Below, piece by piece: positions 54,055-63,580 of a DNA stretch of 64,000 bases; the stretch's first letter is position 1; each line of letters begins with the position of its first letter. Both the position numbers and the translations under genes were made by a program. The stretch spans positions 310,001 through 374,000 of the forward strand of contig NZ_CP054056.1 in NCBI RefSeq assembly GCF_013283855.1. Reading direction: 5' to 3'. The notes under the pieces are model-generated. The model was given only the letters and a program-made list of their open reading frames with translations. It was not told the origin of the DNA and searched no databases. Source of the DNA: Aquiluna borgnonia. Lineage in GTDB: Bacteria; Actinomycetota; Actinomycetes; Actinomycetales; Microbacteriaceae.

Positions 54055-54076
54055 AAAAAGCTCGCAGAAGCGAGCT
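54055..54076 (-). terminator. Intrinsic terminator between DUF4307 and greA
   Basis: Minus-strand hairpin AGCTCGC-TTCT-GCGAGCT (54076 to 54059) followed by a T run. Ends the DUF4307 transcript 25 nt before greA. Confidence 0.8.
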
Positions 54077-54088
54077 ATGCGAAAAATC

Positions 54089-54481
54089 TTACTTCAGCAC
54101 GCACTCATCCACCAAAGCGGTGGTGGCGAGTGAAAAGGTGTTTATGGAAACCTCAAGCCTTACCTTTTCGGTCTCTTGCGGGCCAATTTCAACGCTTCTG
54201 AATCCAACCTGGGCAAACTGTTCACTCAGGGCTTCGACCTTGCAGATTACGGTCTGGTCCTTTGGCTTTGAAACTTCGAATTCAACCTTTGCACTTTTGG
54301 CATCAACGACCGTGAAGCTGATGTCTTGGAAGGTAATGGGCGAGTAGTTTGCTATCGCAGCCCAGAGCGCGCCAAGGGTCATGAGCGCCACCCCGAAGAC
54401 ACCGAGGGCTGTTCGGGTGCGCTTTGGGAGGCCTTCGCGCTTGCCGTAGCGCTCTCGCAGGAGCTTTTCTTGATCGGTCAC
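54089..54481 (-). CDS. DUF4307 family protein
   Basis: 130-aa actinobacterial protein with one transmembrane helix (about 25-45) and an extracytoplasmic beta domain (ISFTVVDAKSAKVEFEVSKP). The charged N-terminus (LRERYGKR) and DQTVICKVEALSEQFAQVG match the family. Function unknown. GTG at 54481 with TAACCT (54488-54493) six nt upstream. In mycobacteria it sits between greA and mca; mca is not here. Confidence 0.87.
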   Translation of the reverse strand: MTDQEKLLRERYGKREGLPKRTRTALGVFGVALMTLGALWAAIANYSPITFQDISFTVVDAKSAKVEFEVSKPKDQTVICKVEALSEQFAQVGFRSVEIGPQETEKVRLEVSINTFSLATTALVDECVLK

Positions 54482-54493
54482 AGGACAAGGTTA
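54482..54493 (-). promoter_or_regulatory. Leaderless -10 box of DUF4307 gene
   Basis: TAACCT at 54488-54493 (minus strand), six bases, GTG. Confidence 0.5.
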
Positions 54494-54517
54494 GGTCAGG
54501 TGAGGGATACTTGTTAC

Positions 54518-54814
54518 ATGAATCTCCTGATGCTGCTGCTAACCGAGGCAACCACAACCCCAACTCCAGTTCCGGACGACACTTACAACTCGCCTGGAAC
54601 GATCGGATTTTTGGCCACCTTTGGTATCACCGCAATTGCAGTTGGGCTGTTCTTTGACATGAACCGCAGGGTCCGCAGGACCCGCTACCGCACCGAGATC
54701 AGGCAGAAGCTGGCCGCTGAGGAGCTGGCGAACCTAGAGGTCGCAAAGCCCGAGCGCCCAGCACCGCCAGCTAAACCGAGCCGAGCGAACCCGGAATCGG
54801 ATCCAAACCAGTAA
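54518..54814 (+). CDS. Small single-pass membrane protein
   Basis: 98 aa: short leucine-rich N-terminus (MNLLMLLLTEA), a Thr/Pro linker, one transmembrane helix (about 28-46), and a basic/Ala-Pro-rich tail. The position next to DUF4307 matches Rv1083 of M. tuberculosis as I remember. I chose the ATG at 54518; GATACT six nt upstream is close to the leaderless box. The 3' end overlaps hemolysin III on the other strand by 44 nt. Role unknown. Confidence 0.7.
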   Translation: MNLLMLLLTEATTTPTPVPDDTYNSPGTIGFLATFGITAIAVGLFFDMNRRVRRTRYRTEIRQKLAAEELANLEVAKPERPAPPAKPSRANPESDPNQ

Positions 54815-55490
54815 TCAGGGCGGCAGCCCAGTGGCAGAAGAATGCTGCCACTGTTAGCGCGTGAAAAATCTCATGGAATCCAAAGTGCTTTGGGATTGGA
54901 TTCGGACGCTTGAGGCCGTAAATCACGGCGCCCACCGAGTAGCACAGGCCACCAACTATGACAAGGGTCATGACCACCCAGTTGGCCTCAAAGAAGTCTT
55001 GGATGTAGAAAACCGCAGCCCAGCCAAGCGCTAGGTAAATCGGAACGTAAAGCCAGCGCGGAGCTCCAATCCAAAAAACCCGGAATCCGACTCCAAACAT
55101 TGCTATCGCCCAAACCGCCGCCAAAAGCAGTCCGCCCTTTTCGGCCGGCAGAGCCGATAGCGAGAGCGGGGTGTAGGTTCCTGCGATCAGCAGGAAGATG
55201 TTTGCGTGATCAATGCGCTTGAGAAGTTTCTTGATGCTCGGGCGCCAGCGGAACCGGTGATAAAGAGCAGAGTTTCCAAATAGCAAAACCGAGCTCGCGA
55301 AGTAAATCGCTGCTCCAGTCTTTGCAACCCAACCCTCGGAAAAGATCACTAGGAGTACACCTGCTGCCACCACAAAAGGCAGCACGCCGGTGTGGATCCA
55401 GCCTCGCCAGCTCGGACGCTCCTCGTCTTGGTGCGGCGATCCTTTGAGTTCAGAGAGCGGAACGTGCAATGGATCGGGTTGGCTGGTCAT
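54771..55490 (-). CDS. Hemolysin III family membrane protein (TrhA)
   Basis: 239 aa, seven membrane helices in the PAQR-like fold with conserved histidines (ALYHRF, HEIFHALTV, CHWAA). The family has been linked to membrane homeostasis and to hemolysis in some species. ATG at 55490 with TAGGGT (55497-55502) six nt upstream. Divergent from uppS with 41 nt between start codons; the same pair is in M. tuberculosis (Rv1085c/Rv1086). Confidence 0.9.
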   Translation of the reverse strand: MTSQPDPLHVPLSELKGSPHQDEERPSWRGWIHTGVLPFVVAAGVLLVIFSEGWVAKTGAAIYFASSVLLFGNSALYHRFRWRPSIKKLLKRIDHANIFLLIAGTYTPLSLSALPAEKGGLLLAAVWAIAMFGVGFRVFWIGAPRWLYVPIYLALGWAAVFYIQDFFEANWVVMTLVIVGGLCYSVGAVIYGLKRPNPIPKHFGFHEIFHALTVAAFFCHWAAALITGLDPIPGSLGSV

Positions 55491-55531
55491 GAGAAAACCC
55501 TACGACAGGAAAGTTGCAATAACCTTTACGG
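55491..55531. promoter_or_regulatory. Divergent leaderless promoters, hemolysin III and uppS
   Basis: Minus-strand TAGGGT (55497-55502) six nt before the hemolysin III ATG. Plus-strand TAACCT (55520-55525) six nt before the uppS GTG at 55532. Both genes share this 41-nt region. Confidence 0.5.
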
Positions 55532-56293
55532 GTGCGAAACGTGCTGTATCGCTTCTATGAGAAGAAGCTGGAGTCGGGCCTTGCGGGCCTAGAGCTCCCC
55601 AAGCACATTGGCGTCATGGTTGATGGAAATCGCCGCTGGGCATCTTTGCAGGGGCTAGGCAAGGCCGGCCATGGGCACGCAGCCGGAGCGAAGAAGATTG
55701 TTGAGTTTTTGGGCTGGTGCTCCGACCTTGACATCAAGCACGTGACTCTCTACCTGCTCTCGACCGACAACCTTAAGGGGAGAGACCAGGAAGAACTTGC
55801 GGACCTAATCGAAATTATCGTCACTCTGGCTGAGCAGCTGCAGCAAAAGGGTAGATGGAGATTGCAGCTAGTTGGTGATATCGATGCTTTGCCAGAGCAA
55901 TCCGCCAGCAGGTTGCGCGAGGTTCAAGCCAGCACGGCCAACAACTCTGGCACGCACGTAAATCTGGCTATCGCTTACGGTGGCCGCAAGGAGATTGCTG
56001 ATGCGATGCGCTCGATCGTTAAAAAGCATGCGGAGCAGGGGGCGAGCATTGAGCAGCTTGCAGAAGTTCTAACCCCTGAACTGATCACCGAGCACCTCTA
56101 TACCGGAGGCCAGCCCGACCCGGACCTGCTAATCAGAACCTCGGGGGAGCAGCGCCTGAGTGGCTTTTTGCTTTGGCAGTCCGCGAACAGTGAGTTTTAT
56201 TTTGCCGAGGCACTTTGGCCTGATTTCAGACGGGTAGATTTCCTAAGAGCACTGCGAGATTTCCAGCGTCGAAATCGCAGATTTGGAAGCTAA
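55532..56293 (+). CDS. uppS: Z-isoprenyl diphosphate synthase (UppS family)
   Basis: Elongates isoprenoid diphosphates with cis double bonds for the lipid carrier of wall synthesis. 253 aa with GVMVDGNRRWA (catalytic D), GHAAGAKKIVEFLGWC, LAIAYGGRKEIADA and DLLIRTSGEQRLSGFLLWQ. The mycobacterial gene at this position makes a short-chain Z-farnesyl product, so chain length is uncertain. GTG at 55532. Confidence 0.94.
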   Translation: MRNVLYRFYEKKLESGLAGLELPKHIGVMVDGNRRWASLQGLGKAGHGHAAGAKKIVEFLGWCSDLDIKHVTLYLLSTDNLKGRDQEELADLIEIIVTLAEQLQQKGRWRLQLVGDIDALPEQSASRLREVQASTANNSGTHVNLAIAYGGRKEIADAMRSIVKKHAEQGASIEQLAEVLTPELITEHLYTGGQPDPDLLIRTSGEQRLSGFLLWQSANSEFYFAEALWPDFRRVDFLRALRDFQRRNRRFGS

Positions 56294-56393
56294 GTAAACA
56301 GTTCGGTAAAGCTCAGATTAATGGGCGTGTCATAGTTCAAAAAGCCAAAACCCCGGGCGTAGATTCGCATCAAGTTCCATAGAAGGAGAGCTG
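56294..56393 (+). other. uppS-phoH2 intergenic gap
   Basis: 100 nt. Contains a possible -10 TAGATT (56359) with a weak TTCAAA 18 nt upstream, then AGAAGGAG as the phoH2 ribosome site. Nothing else recognised. Confidence 0.35.
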
Positions 56394-57764
56394 ATGCCAG
56401 CTAGCTCAAACCCCAGGTCAAAAACTTCAATTTCCAAGAGTGGTTCTCCTGAGGCGGTGAGCGGCAAAGCCAGCAAATCCTCCAAGTCAACCGACGTTCG
56501 CACCTTCGTACTTGACACCTCGGTTCTTCTTTCAGATCCAAGGGCGCTGTTCAGATTTGCCGAGCACGAGGTCGTGTTGCCGATTGTGGTTATCAATGAG
56601 CTAGAAAAAAAGCGCAACGATCTGGAAATTGGATTTTTTGCTCGCAAGGCTCTGCGGTTTTTGGACGACCTCAGGCAGAAGCACGAGAGGCTGGATTTCC
56701 CGGTTGAGGTCGGAGATGGGGGAACCCTCCGGGTTGAGCTAAACCACATCGATCAGAGCGTCCTACCATCTGGATTTCAGCTCGGGGACAACGACTCCAG
56801 AATCTTGGCGGTGGCGGCAAACCTAAGCGCTGAGGGCTTTGATGTGACGATCGTTTCCAAGGACCTTCCAATGCGCGTCAAGGCCTCCTCAATTGGCTTG
56901 CGCGCCGAGGAATACCTGCACGAACTTGCCACCGATGAGTGGAACGGCCTTGCTGATCTGGCGCTCTCCGGTGATGAAATGGCTGACCTTTATGACCAAG
57001 AAGAAATTCTTCACGCCGACGCCAAGGCGCTACCTGTGAACACAGGCCTAATCATCCACTCGGAGCGGGGCAGTGCCCTGGGTAGGGTGACCGAGGCCAA
57101 GACAGTAAAACTGATCAGGGGAGATCGCGAAGTCTTCGGCCTTCACGGCCGATCAGCTGAACAGCGCCTAGCCATTGATGCCCTACTGGATCCTGAGATT
57201 GGAATTGTCTCCCTGGGCGGTAGGGCAGGAACCGGTAAGAGCGCTCTAGCCCTCTGCGCAGGTTTGGAAGCAGTCCTAGAGCGACGCCAGCACAAAAAGA
57301 TTATGGTTTTCCGCCCGCTCTACGCGGTTGGCGGTCAGGAACTTGGCTTCTTGCCTGGCTCCGAAGCGGAAAAGATGAACCCTTGGGCTCAGGCAGTGTT
57401 TGACACCCTGGGTGCCCTGGTGTCCAAGGAAGTGATCGATGAGGTTATGAACCGCGGCATTCTCGAGGTTTTGCCGCTCACCCACATCCGTGGTCGCTCG
57501 CTGCATGACACCTTTGTCATCGTGGATGAGGCACAGTCGCTTGAGCGCAACGTTCTACTGACCATGCTCTCGAGAATTGGCCAGAAGTCCCGCGTTGTCC
57601 TTACTCACGATGTTGCCCAGCGCGACAACCTTAGGGTTGGACGCCACGATGGAATCGCATCGGTTGTTGAAACCCTGAAGGGACAGCCACTGTTTAGCCA
57701 CACCACTCTCACTCGCTCCGAGCGAAGTGAGATTGCGGCGTTAGTCACTCAACTCCTTGAGTAG
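56394..57764 (+). CDS. phoH2: PhoH family ATPase with N-terminal PIN domain (PhoH2)
   Basis: 456 aa: an N-terminal Ser/Lys-rich segment, a PIN ribonuclease domain ([22 protein letters not shown] as acidic site residues; about 35-170), then a PhoH ATPase with [18 protein letters not shown] (Walker A) and VIVDEAQSL (Walker B). Mycobacterial PhoH2 is a sequence-specific RNA helicase-nuclease, so this likely degrades RNA. ATG at 56394 with AGAAGGAG upstream. No antitoxin-like gene precedes it (uppS does). Confidence 0.94.
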   Translation: MPASSNPRSKTSISKSGSPEAVSGKASKSSKSTDVRTFVLDTSVLLSDPRALFRFAEHEVVLPIVVINELEKKRNDLEIGFFARKALRFLDDLRQKHERLDFPVEVGDGGTLRVELNHIDQSVLPSGFQLGDNDSRILAVAANLSAEGFDVTIVSKDLPMRVKASSIGLRAEEYLHELATDEWNGLADLALSGDEMADLYDQEEILHADAKALPVNTGLIIHSERGSALGRVTEAKTVKLIRGDREVFGLHGRSAEQRLAIDALLDPEIGIVSLGGRAGTGKSALALCAGLEAVLERRQHKKIMVFRPLYAVGGQELGFLPGSEAEKMNPWAQAVFDTLGALVSKEVIDEVMNRGILEVLPLTHIRGRSLHDTFVIVDEAQSLERNVLLTMLSRIGQKSRVVLTHDVAQRDNLRVGRHDGIASVVETLKGQPLFSHTTLTRSERSEIAALVTQLLE

Positions 57765-57801
57765 CTGGGGATAACTCAGAGCGGTCTTTTTTTACTAGAG
57801 C

Positions 57802-57813
57802 TAACTTGGCTCG
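57802..57813 (+). promoter_or_regulatory. Leaderless -10 box of prepilin peptidase gene
   Basis: TAACTT (57802-57807), six bases, GTG at 57814. A T-run at 57786-57793 precedes it, with no good stem before it. Confidence 0.5.
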
Positions 57814-58296
57814 GTGGAAGATTTTATAGTTCTAGTTCCCTTGGCACTGTTTGCGCTATTTGCTCTCTCACTGATGCTCACTGATTTTCGCGAGCACAGG
57901 CTTCCAAATCGCATGACGCTGCCCTTGATTGCCGTCACGTTTGCCTGCTTATTTCTCCACTTAGCAAGCACTGGGAAAGTTCAGCCCTATGTCAACTCGA
58001 TAGTTGCAGGGCTCCTGACCTTCGGGCTTGGATATCTGCTCGTAAAGTATTTTGACCTTGGCATGGGAGATGTGAAGTTGTTGACTTCGCTGAATGCTCT
58101 GCTGGCCTGGCATTCGCCCTGGCTAATCCTTTACTCCTTGGCAATTGGTTTTGTCGGAGCCTCAGTATGGGCAATTGTGGTCTGGATAAAAACTAGAAAC
58201 CCCAGGGCGAGGATCGCCTTGGGGCCCTATTTGATTGTCGGTTTTGCGGCTGTGATAGCCCAGCCGACCACCGAGTTGATTACTGCGGTGGTCTAG
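57814..58296 (+). CDS. A24 family prepilin peptidase (TadV/CpaA-like)
   Basis: 160-aa membrane aspartyl protease with about five helices. The two catalytic aspartates are in [11 protein letters not shown] and LGMGDVKLL (GxGD motif). It lacks the N-terminal methylase domain of PilD. Such enzymes process Tad/Flp pilins or competence pilins, none of which is in this window. GTG at 57814. Its last 17 nt overlap fumC, which is convergent. Confidence 0.88.
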   Translation: MEDFIVLVPLALFALFALSLMLTDFREHRLPNRMTLPLIAVTFACLFLHLASTGKVQPYVNSIVAGLLTFGLGYLLVKYFDLGMGDVKLLTSLNALLAWHSPWLILYSLAIGFVGASVWAIVVWIKTRNPRARIALGPYLIVGFAAVIAQPTTELITAVV

Positions 58297-59668
58297 TCAT
58301 AGGAAGGACATCGAGTGCCTTCTCCAACTGCTCCATGCTCAGTTTCTCGTCGTCCACATAACCAAGGGCGATGGTCGCCTCCTTGACGGTTAGGCCGTTG
58401 GCAACGGAATGCTTGGCAATCTTTGCTGCAGCCTCGTAACCAATGAACTTGTTTAACGGGGTCACAATCGAGGGACTTGATTCGGCCAGCGCTCTTGCTC
58501 GCTCCACGTTTACCTCGAGGCCAGTAACGGTCTTGTCAGCCAGGACTCGCATTGAGTTGGCGAGCAAACGAATTGACTCTAGTAGCGCGTTGCCCATAAC
58601 GGGAATGGCGACATTGAGCTCAAAACTTCCGGATGCCCCGGCCCAGGTCACAGTGGCATCGTTGCCAATAACTCGAGCGCAGACCATGAGGACGGCCTCT
58701 GGAACCACAGGGTTGACCTTTCCAGGCATGATCGAGCTGCCGGGTTGCAGGTCTGGAATGTTCAGTTCAGCCAGACCGGTGTTTGGTCCCGAACCCATCC
58801 AGCGGAGGTCGTTGTTAATCTTGGTGAGGCTGACGGCCAGAACCTTTAGAGCACCGGAGGCTTCAACCAATCCATCTCTTGCCCCCTGAGCTTCGAAGTG
58901 GTCCCGAGCTTCGGTGATCGGAAGGCCGGTGTCGCTCGCGAGTAGCGCAATGACCTCCTGTGGGAAGCCTTTCGGGGTGTTAATTCCAGTCCCAGTTGCT
59001 GTTCCGCCCTGAGGGACTTCTGCCACCCTTGGCAGAGCTGCTAGAACGCGCTCAATGCCGTAGCGGATTTGTGCGGCATAGCCGGCGAATTCCTGCCCAA
59101 AGGTCACTGGGGTGGCATCCATTAGGTGGGTGCGGCCAGGCTTGACATATTCCTTCCAGGCCATCGCCTTCTCTTCAAGAGACTTGGCTAGGTAGTCAAG
59201 GGCTGGAAGCAGGTCGTTTACCAGGGCGTTTGTGACTGCCACGTGGACCGAGGTTGGAAAGACGTCGTTGGACGACTGGGAGGCGTTTACGTGGTCATTC
59301 GGGTGAACCTCACGACCTAGTTTCTGGGTGGCGAGAGTGGCGAGCACCTCGTTCATGTTCATGTTTGAGCTGGTGCCGCTTCCGGTCTGGTAGACGTCAA
59401 CCGGGAAGTGATCCAGGTGGGAGCCGGCGATTACCTCGTTGGCACTGGCCACGATTGCATCTGAAATATCCTGGGCCAAAATGCCCAGTTTGGTGTTGGC
59501 TTGAGCGGCCGCCTTCTTGATTCGAGCCAGGGCAATGATGTGCTCGCGCTCTAGGCCCGCACCGCTGATTGGAAAGTTCTCCACCGCACGCTGGGTTTGA
59601 GCCCGGTAAAGAGCGTTCACGGGGACCTTCACTTCACCCATGGTGTCGTGTTCGATGCGGTATTCCAT
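58280..59668 (-). CDS. fumC: Fumarate hydratase class II
   Basis: Iron-independent TCA cycle enzyme interconverting fumarate and malate. 462 aa with the superfamily loop [43 protein letters not shown] and [11 protein letters not shown], all in the fumarase form. I chose the ATG at 59668 with AAGGAAAAA upstream; the frame extends 38 residues further but without family similarity. 19 nt after the carbonic anhydrase gene. Confidence 0.96.
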   Translation of the reverse strand: MEYRIEHDTMGEVKVPVNALYRAQTQRAVENFPISGAGLEREHIIALARIKKAAAQANTKLGILAQDISDAIVASANEVIAGSHLDHFPVDVYQTGSGTSSNMNMNEVLATLATQKLGREVHPNDHVNASQSSNDVFPTSVHVAVTNALVNDLLPALDYLAKSLEEKAMAWKEYVKPGRTHLMDATPVTFGQEFAGYAAQIRYGIERVLAALPRVAEVPQGGTATGTGINTPKGFPQEVIALLASDTGLPITEARDHFEAQGARDGLVEASGALKVLAVSLTKINNDLRWMGSGPNTGLAELNIPDLQPGSSIMPGKVNPVVPEAVLMVCARVIGNDATVTWAGASGSFELNVAIPVMGNALLESIRLLANSMRVLADKTVTGLEVNVERARALAESSPSIVTPLNKFIGYEAAAKIAKHSVANGLTVKEATIALGYVDDEKLSMEQLEKALDVLPMTRPPQ

Positions 59669-59687
59669 TTTTTCCTTCTCTGGCTGT

Positions 59688-60305
59688 TTAGATTTCGCCG
59701 TGTGAGACCACCATGTGGACCTCACCGAGCTCAAGTTTGTAGTTGGCACCAACCACTGCAAGTCTGCCAGTTTTGACCGCATCGGAAATCACCTTTGAGC
59801 GCTCCATGAGCTCCTCGATTGTGTCGGCGACATGGCGCTGAGTTATGTCGTCGATGCTGGTGTCTCCAGCTCCGTGGCTGCGCAGAACCGTTGGCATGAT
59901 TCGGTTTACCAGGTTGTGAATGAACTCTCCCTCAACCTGCAATTTGCCATCGGCTGCATCCATGGTGGCGCGCACCGCACCGCACTCGTCGTGACCGAGG
60001 ACCAGAATCAGCGGAACCTTCAAAACCTCAACGGCAAATTCCAGCGAGCCGAGAATGGTCTCGGCGATCACCTGACCGGCATTTCGAACCACGAATAGGT
60101 CGCCCAGTCCAACGTCAAAAATCATCTCGGCAGCAAGCCTTGAGTCTGAGCAGCCGAAAAGGGCTGCGAAAGGTGTCTGCCGGTTGGCAATTGCCTTGCG
60201 GACATCTGCGTCTTGCCTGGGGTGGGCGGGGGTTCCGTGCACAAAGTTTTGGTTGCCGTCGATCAGGGCTTTCCATGCTTCGCGGGCGTTCTGCGGGCGT
60301 GGCAT
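59688..60305 (-). CDS. Beta-class carbonic anhydrase
   Basis: Zinc enzyme interconverting CO2 and bicarbonate. 205 aa with ligands C52 and D54 (GCSDSR), H105 and C108 (GHDECGA), plus [11 protein letters not shown] at 60305 with AAGGAG upstream. In a fumC-cluster with DUF4245 and xseAB; the link is only positional. Confidence 0.95.
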   Translation of the reverse strand: MPRPQNAREAWKALIDGNQNFVHGTPAHPRQDADVRKAIANRQTPFAALFGCSDSRLAAEMIFDVGLGDLFVVRNAGQVIAETILGSLEFAVEVLKVPLILVLGHDECGAVRATMDAADGKLQVEGEFIHNLVNRIMPTVLRSHGAGDTSIDDITQRHVADTIEELMERSKVISDAVKTGRLAVVGANYKLELGEVHMVVSHGEI

Positions 60306-60869
60306 TCAGTCTCCTTGGTTGAGGGTTGCGCTGATTTCCTGCGCGATTAGCCGGAATTGAGCTTCATCGGCCGTTCCATAGATTACAACGGAGCTCGCTC
60401 CGAAGTTGTGAACCAGGGCGTACTCTTTTGTGCCTTTGGGGGTTTGCGGGTTCAGTGTTGGCCAGATCTCCCAGCTGCGGCCTGCAATCTCCAACGTGCC
60501 GTCTTGCCAGTTGCCCTGAAGTTGATTAGCGAGCCAGGATGGGTTTGATTCAAAGGCCTGCGTCATACCGATGTACTGGTTATCGGCTGTCACAAAACCG
60601 ACGTACCAGGTCTGCACCCCGAGGCTCTCTTCGAGTCTTGCAGCATTGGACCACCAGTCCTGCGGCACCTCTGGTGCCAGGGCGGACTGGCCTGAGCTTT
60701 CAGAGGCGCTGAGTGCGATGGTTTGGTAATCAACCGGCTGGATTCGATTTGAGTCGTCTCTTGGAACCACCAGCACAATCGCAATGGTGAGCGCCAAGGT
60801 CACGAGCATCGAGTAGATCAGGTTGCGAATCGTCTGCTTTGCTCTGTGTTTCGCAGCTGAATCGCTCAA
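60306..60869 (-). CDS. DUF4245 family membrane protein
   Basis: 187 aa, one N-terminal transmembrane helix (about 17-35) and an extracytoplasmic domain (DWWSNAARLEE, TWYVGFVTADNQYIGMTQA, GTADEAQF). Actinobacterial family of unknown function commonly next to xseB. TTG at 60869 overlapping the xseB stop (TTGA) with AAGGAAG upstream; directly upstream of the carbonic anhydrase gene. Confidence 0.85.
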   Translation of the reverse strand: MSDSAAKHRAKQTIRNLIYSMLVTLALTIAIVLVVPRDDSNRIQPVDYQTIALSASESSGQSALAPEVPQDWWSNAARLEESLGVQTWYVGFVTADNQYIGMTQAFESNPSWLANQLQGNWQDGTLEIAGRSWEIWPTLNPQTPKGTKEYALVHNFGASSVVIYGTADEAQFRLIAQEISATLNQGD

Positions 60870-61066
60870 TTGGCTTCCTTAGTTGCGTCATCGAGCTTTT
60901 TGCGGGCACCACTGAGCCACTGCTCGCAGTGCTTAGAAAGTGCCTCGCCGCGCTCCCAGAGAGCCATTGAGGCCTCGAGAGAAAGGCTCTGCTGCTCGAG
61001 CTCAGCAACTACCTTCTGGAGCTCGTCACGCGCCTGCTCGTAACTGAGTTTCTCAATGTCTTTCAT
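60866..61066 (-). CDS. xseB: Exonuclease VII small subunit
   Basis: 66-aa helical subunit that binds XseA to form the single-strand DNA exonuclease. Conserved KLSYEQARDELQKVVAELEQQSLSLEAS and LWERGEALSKHCEQWL. ATG at 61066 overlapping the xseA stop by one base (TAATG). Overlaps DUF4245 by four nt. Confidence 0.95.
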   Translation of the reverse strand: MKDIEKLSYEQARDELQKVVAELEQQSLSLEASMALWERGEALSKHCEQWLSGARKKLDDATKEAN

Positions 61067-62298
61067 TACAGCTCCTTAACCTTGGTTGCCTGGGCAGAAA
61101 TTTCTTGATTGCTGGTCTTCACCACAAACTCTTGGCCGGCGGCTAACGTCGCCACCCGATTTCCCGCTGGATCTGTGAGCACCGCATAGCCGCGCTCCAG
61201 CGTGAGCTGCGGGGAGAGTGAACGCGCACGAGCCTTTAGCTGCGACACCTCAAGTGATCCGCTCTGCAGCCTAAAGTCAAAAATTTCTCGCACGCGTCGC
61301 TTGAGCTGAACCACGAGCTCTTGTTGAGCATCGATGAACCCAAAAGGGCTTGCAAGAACCGGCCTCGAGCGGATCGCACTGACTAGTTGCCACTGGGCAT
61401 CAAGGAGATTAGCCATTCGCATTCTCAGCCTGGATTTCGCAATGCTGAGTCCTCTGAGTTCTTCTACGACATCCGGCACCACTCGCTTGGCGGCGTCCGT
61501 CGGAGTTGAAGCTCGCAGGTCGCTGACCAGATCAAGCAGCGGTTGATCATTTTCGTGCCCAATTGCCGAAACCAGGGGCTTGGAGAGATTTGCTGCCGCT
61601 CTAACCAGGCGCTCGTCGCTGAATGGGAGCAGGTCTTGGAAACTGCCGCCGCCGCGAGCCACGATGATGACATCCACTTCCGGGTTCGCATCCAATTCCC
61701 CCAGGGCAAAGAGAATCTCGTTGACCGCCTTGTCGCCTTGAACATGTGTGTGGTGGATTTCAAACTGAACTGCGGGCCAGCGAAGTTTGGCGTTCTGCAG
61801 AATGTCTTTCTCAGCGTCTGAATTTGCCCCTGTAATCAGACCGATTCGGTTGGGGAGAAACGGCAGTGGTTTTTTTCGGGCGGAATCGGCAAGACCCTCG
61901 GCGATCAGCTGCTGCTTGAGCCGCTCAAGTCTTTCGAGAAGTTCTCCTAGACCAACCTTGTGCATTTTCAGAACTCGCATGGTCAATTTGCCGTTTTTGG
62001 GCCAGAAGGCAGGTTGGAGTAGTGCGACTACGCGGTCACCTTGGCTAAGACCAATTTCTATCTCCGCACCAGAGTTCATGAAGGCGTGAACTTCAACCGA
62101 CATCTCCACATCGAGGTCCCGAATCGAAGCAAATACACCGGCGGGCTTCTCCGAGTAGGCCTGAAGTTCCCCCTCCACCCAAACTTTTCCAAGTTTCTCA
62201 ATCCAGTCCTTAATCGACCGGGAGAGCTGAGATACCTGCCAGGGGGAATTCTCACTCGATACTTTGGATTGGGAATCAGTGGCCGAATCAAGTTCCAA
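61066..62298 (-). CDS. xseA: Exonuclease VII large subunit
   Basis: Catalytic subunit of exonuclease VII. 410 aa: OB-fold N-terminus (WIEKLGKVWVEGELQAYSEKPAGVFASI), the exonuclease core RIGLITGANSDAEKDIL, IIVARGGGSFQDLLPFSDE and SAIGHENDQPLLDLVSDLRASTPTDAA, and a long coiled-coil C-terminal part. I chose the TTG at 62298 because AAGGAGG lies 5 nt upstream; a TTG 15 codons earlier (62343) would overlap the divergent ispH start. Confidence 0.93.
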   Translation of the reverse strand: MELDSATDSQSKVSSENSPWQVSQLSRSIKDWIEKLGKVWVEGELQAYSEKPAGVFASIRDLDVEMSVEVHAFMNSGAEIEIGLSQGDRVVALLQPAFWPKNGKLTMRVLKMHKVGLGELLERLERLKQQLIAEGLADSARKKPLPFLPNRIGLITGANSDAEKDILQNAKLRWPAVQFEIHHTHVQGDKAVNEILFALGELDANPEVDVIIVARGGGSFQDLLPFSDERLVRAAANLSKPLVSAIGHENDQPLLDLVSDLRASTPTDAAKRVVPDVVEELRGLSIAKSRLRMRMANLLDAQWQLVSAIRSRPVLASPFGFIDAQQELVVQLKRRVREIFDFRLQSGSLEVSQLKARARSLSPQLTLERGYAVLTDPAGNRVATLAAGQEFVVKTSNQEISAQATKVKEL

Positions 62299-62321
62299 TC
62301 CGGCCTCCTTGGCTGGGTTCG

Positions 62322-62333
62322 TAGAATTGAAGG
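62322..62333 (+). promoter_or_regulatory. Leaderless -10 box of ispH
   Basis: TAGAAT (62322-62327), six bases, GTG at 62334; no Shine-Dalgarno. Confidence 0.55.
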
Positions 62334-63350
62334 GTGACTGCAATCAACAATACCGACCTCACTGACACCTTTACCTCGAAGAAGGTGCTGCTGGCAGCCC
62401 CCAGGGGCTACTGCGCAGGTGTAGACCGCGCCGTGATTGCCGTCGAAAAGGCTCTTGACCACTACGGTGCACCGGTTTACGTCAGAAAGCAAATCGTTCA
62501 CAACAAGCACGTGGTGGCATCCTTGGAAAAGCGCGGCGCCATTTTTGTTGAAGAGGTGGATGAGGCTCCTGAGGGCTGCATCATGGTCTTTTCCGCCCAC
62601 GGCGTCTCCCCGGCTGTTGTTGAGGCGGCTCAAGCTAGAAATCAGCAGACGATTGACGCCACCTGCCCGCTGGTGACCAAGGTGCACCGCGAAGTTCAGC
62701 GCTTTGACAAAGAGGGTTACGACATTCTGCTGGTTGGCCACGAAGGTCACGAAGAGGTCGAGGGTACCGCCGGCGAGGCCCCGCACGCCGTCCAACTCAT
62801 TGATGGTGAAAAGGACATCGCCAAGGCAAAAATCAAAGACCCGAGCAAGGTCATCTGGCTGAGCCAGACCACCCTCTCTGTTGACGAAACTATGGAAACA
62901 GTCATCAAACTTCGCGAGAAGTTCCCAACGTTGCAGAATCCTCCGAGCGACGACATTTGTTACGCGACTCAGAACCGCCAGGTTGCAATCAAAAAGGTCG
63001 GAGCGGAAAGCGATCTAGTGATTGTGGTGGGATCAGCCAATTCATCTAACACAGTCCGGCTGGTTGAGGTTGCCCTAGAGGCTGGAGCGAAGGCTGCCTA
63101 TCGAGTAGATGACTATCACGAGATCGACGACGCCTGGTTTGAGGGTGTAAAAACCGTCGGCGTCTCGTCTGGAGCTAGCGTTCCGGAGGATCTGGTTTCA
63201 GATGTGCTGGACTACCTAGCCACCAAAGACTTCGGTGATGTTCGCACCGTGACAACTGCGGAAGAGGATGTTCAGTTCTCACTTCCCAAAGAGCTTCGCA
63301 AAGACCTCAAGGCCGCAGGCCAGGATGTCAGCAACAAAATTGGACGCTGA
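62334..63350 (+). CDS. ispH: 4-hydroxy-3-methylbut-2-enyl diphosphate reductase
   Basis: Last step of the MEP pathway, making IPP and DMAPP. 338 aa with the three iron-sulfur cysteines: [11 protein letters not shown] (C27), DATCPLV and [11 protein letters not shown], plus HNKHVV and [13 protein letters not shown] at 62334 with a leaderless -10 box. With ispE earlier in the window it supports a MEP pathway. Confidence 0.96.
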   Translation: MTAINNTDLTDTFTSKKVLLAAPRGYCAGVDRAVIAVEKALDHYGAPVYVRKQIVHNKHVVASLEKRGAIFVEEVDEAPEGCIMVFSAHGVSPAVVEAAQARNQQTIDATCPLVTKVHREVQRFDKEGYDILLVGHEGHEEVEGTAGEAPHAVQLIDGEKDIAKAKIKDPSKVIWLSQTTLSVDETMETVIKLREKFPTLQNPPSDDICYATQNRQVAIKKVGAESDLVIVVGSANSSNTVRLVEVALEAGAKAAYRVDDYHEIDDAWFEGVKTVGVSSGASVPEDLVSDVLDYLATKDFGDVRTVTTAEEDVQFSLPKELRKDLKAAGQDVSNKIGR

Positions 63351-63358
63351 CTCTTTAG

Positions 63359-63580
63359 CTAATTACCAAAGCTCTTCTCGCTGACCAGTTCACCGGTTCT
63401 TGAATAGGTTCGCCAGATCCCGACCTGACGACCGCGGTCAAACTCTCCAGATCGCATCAGCGAGCCATCTAGCCTGAAGAATTCCCAGGGTCCGTGCATT
63501 TCACCCTCGAGGTATTCACCTCGGAAACGAGGAAGCCCGTTCTTATAGAACGGGCTTAGCTCTTTGTGGTTATCTACCAC
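63359..63580 (-). CDS. MORN-repeat/YwqK-like protein
   Basis: 73 aa with about three YxNGxxRFxGEYLEG-type repeats (LPRFRGEYLEGEMHGPW, SLMRSGEFDRGRQVGIW), the MORN_2/YwqK pattern seen in small antitoxin-annotated proteins. No obvious toxin beside it. Start at 63580 overlaps the end of fbaA by seven nt. ispH is convergent, with an 8-nt gap. Role unclear. Confidence 0.7.
   Translation of the reverse strand: MVDNHKELSPFYKNGLPRFRGEYLEGEMHGPWEFFRLDGSLMRSGEFDRGRQVGIWRTYSRTGELVSEKSFGN

Noticed and set aside
57765..57801. Intrinsic terminator after phoH2
   Set aside because: There is a seven-T run, but the stem before it is only five weak base pairs and is separated from the T-run.
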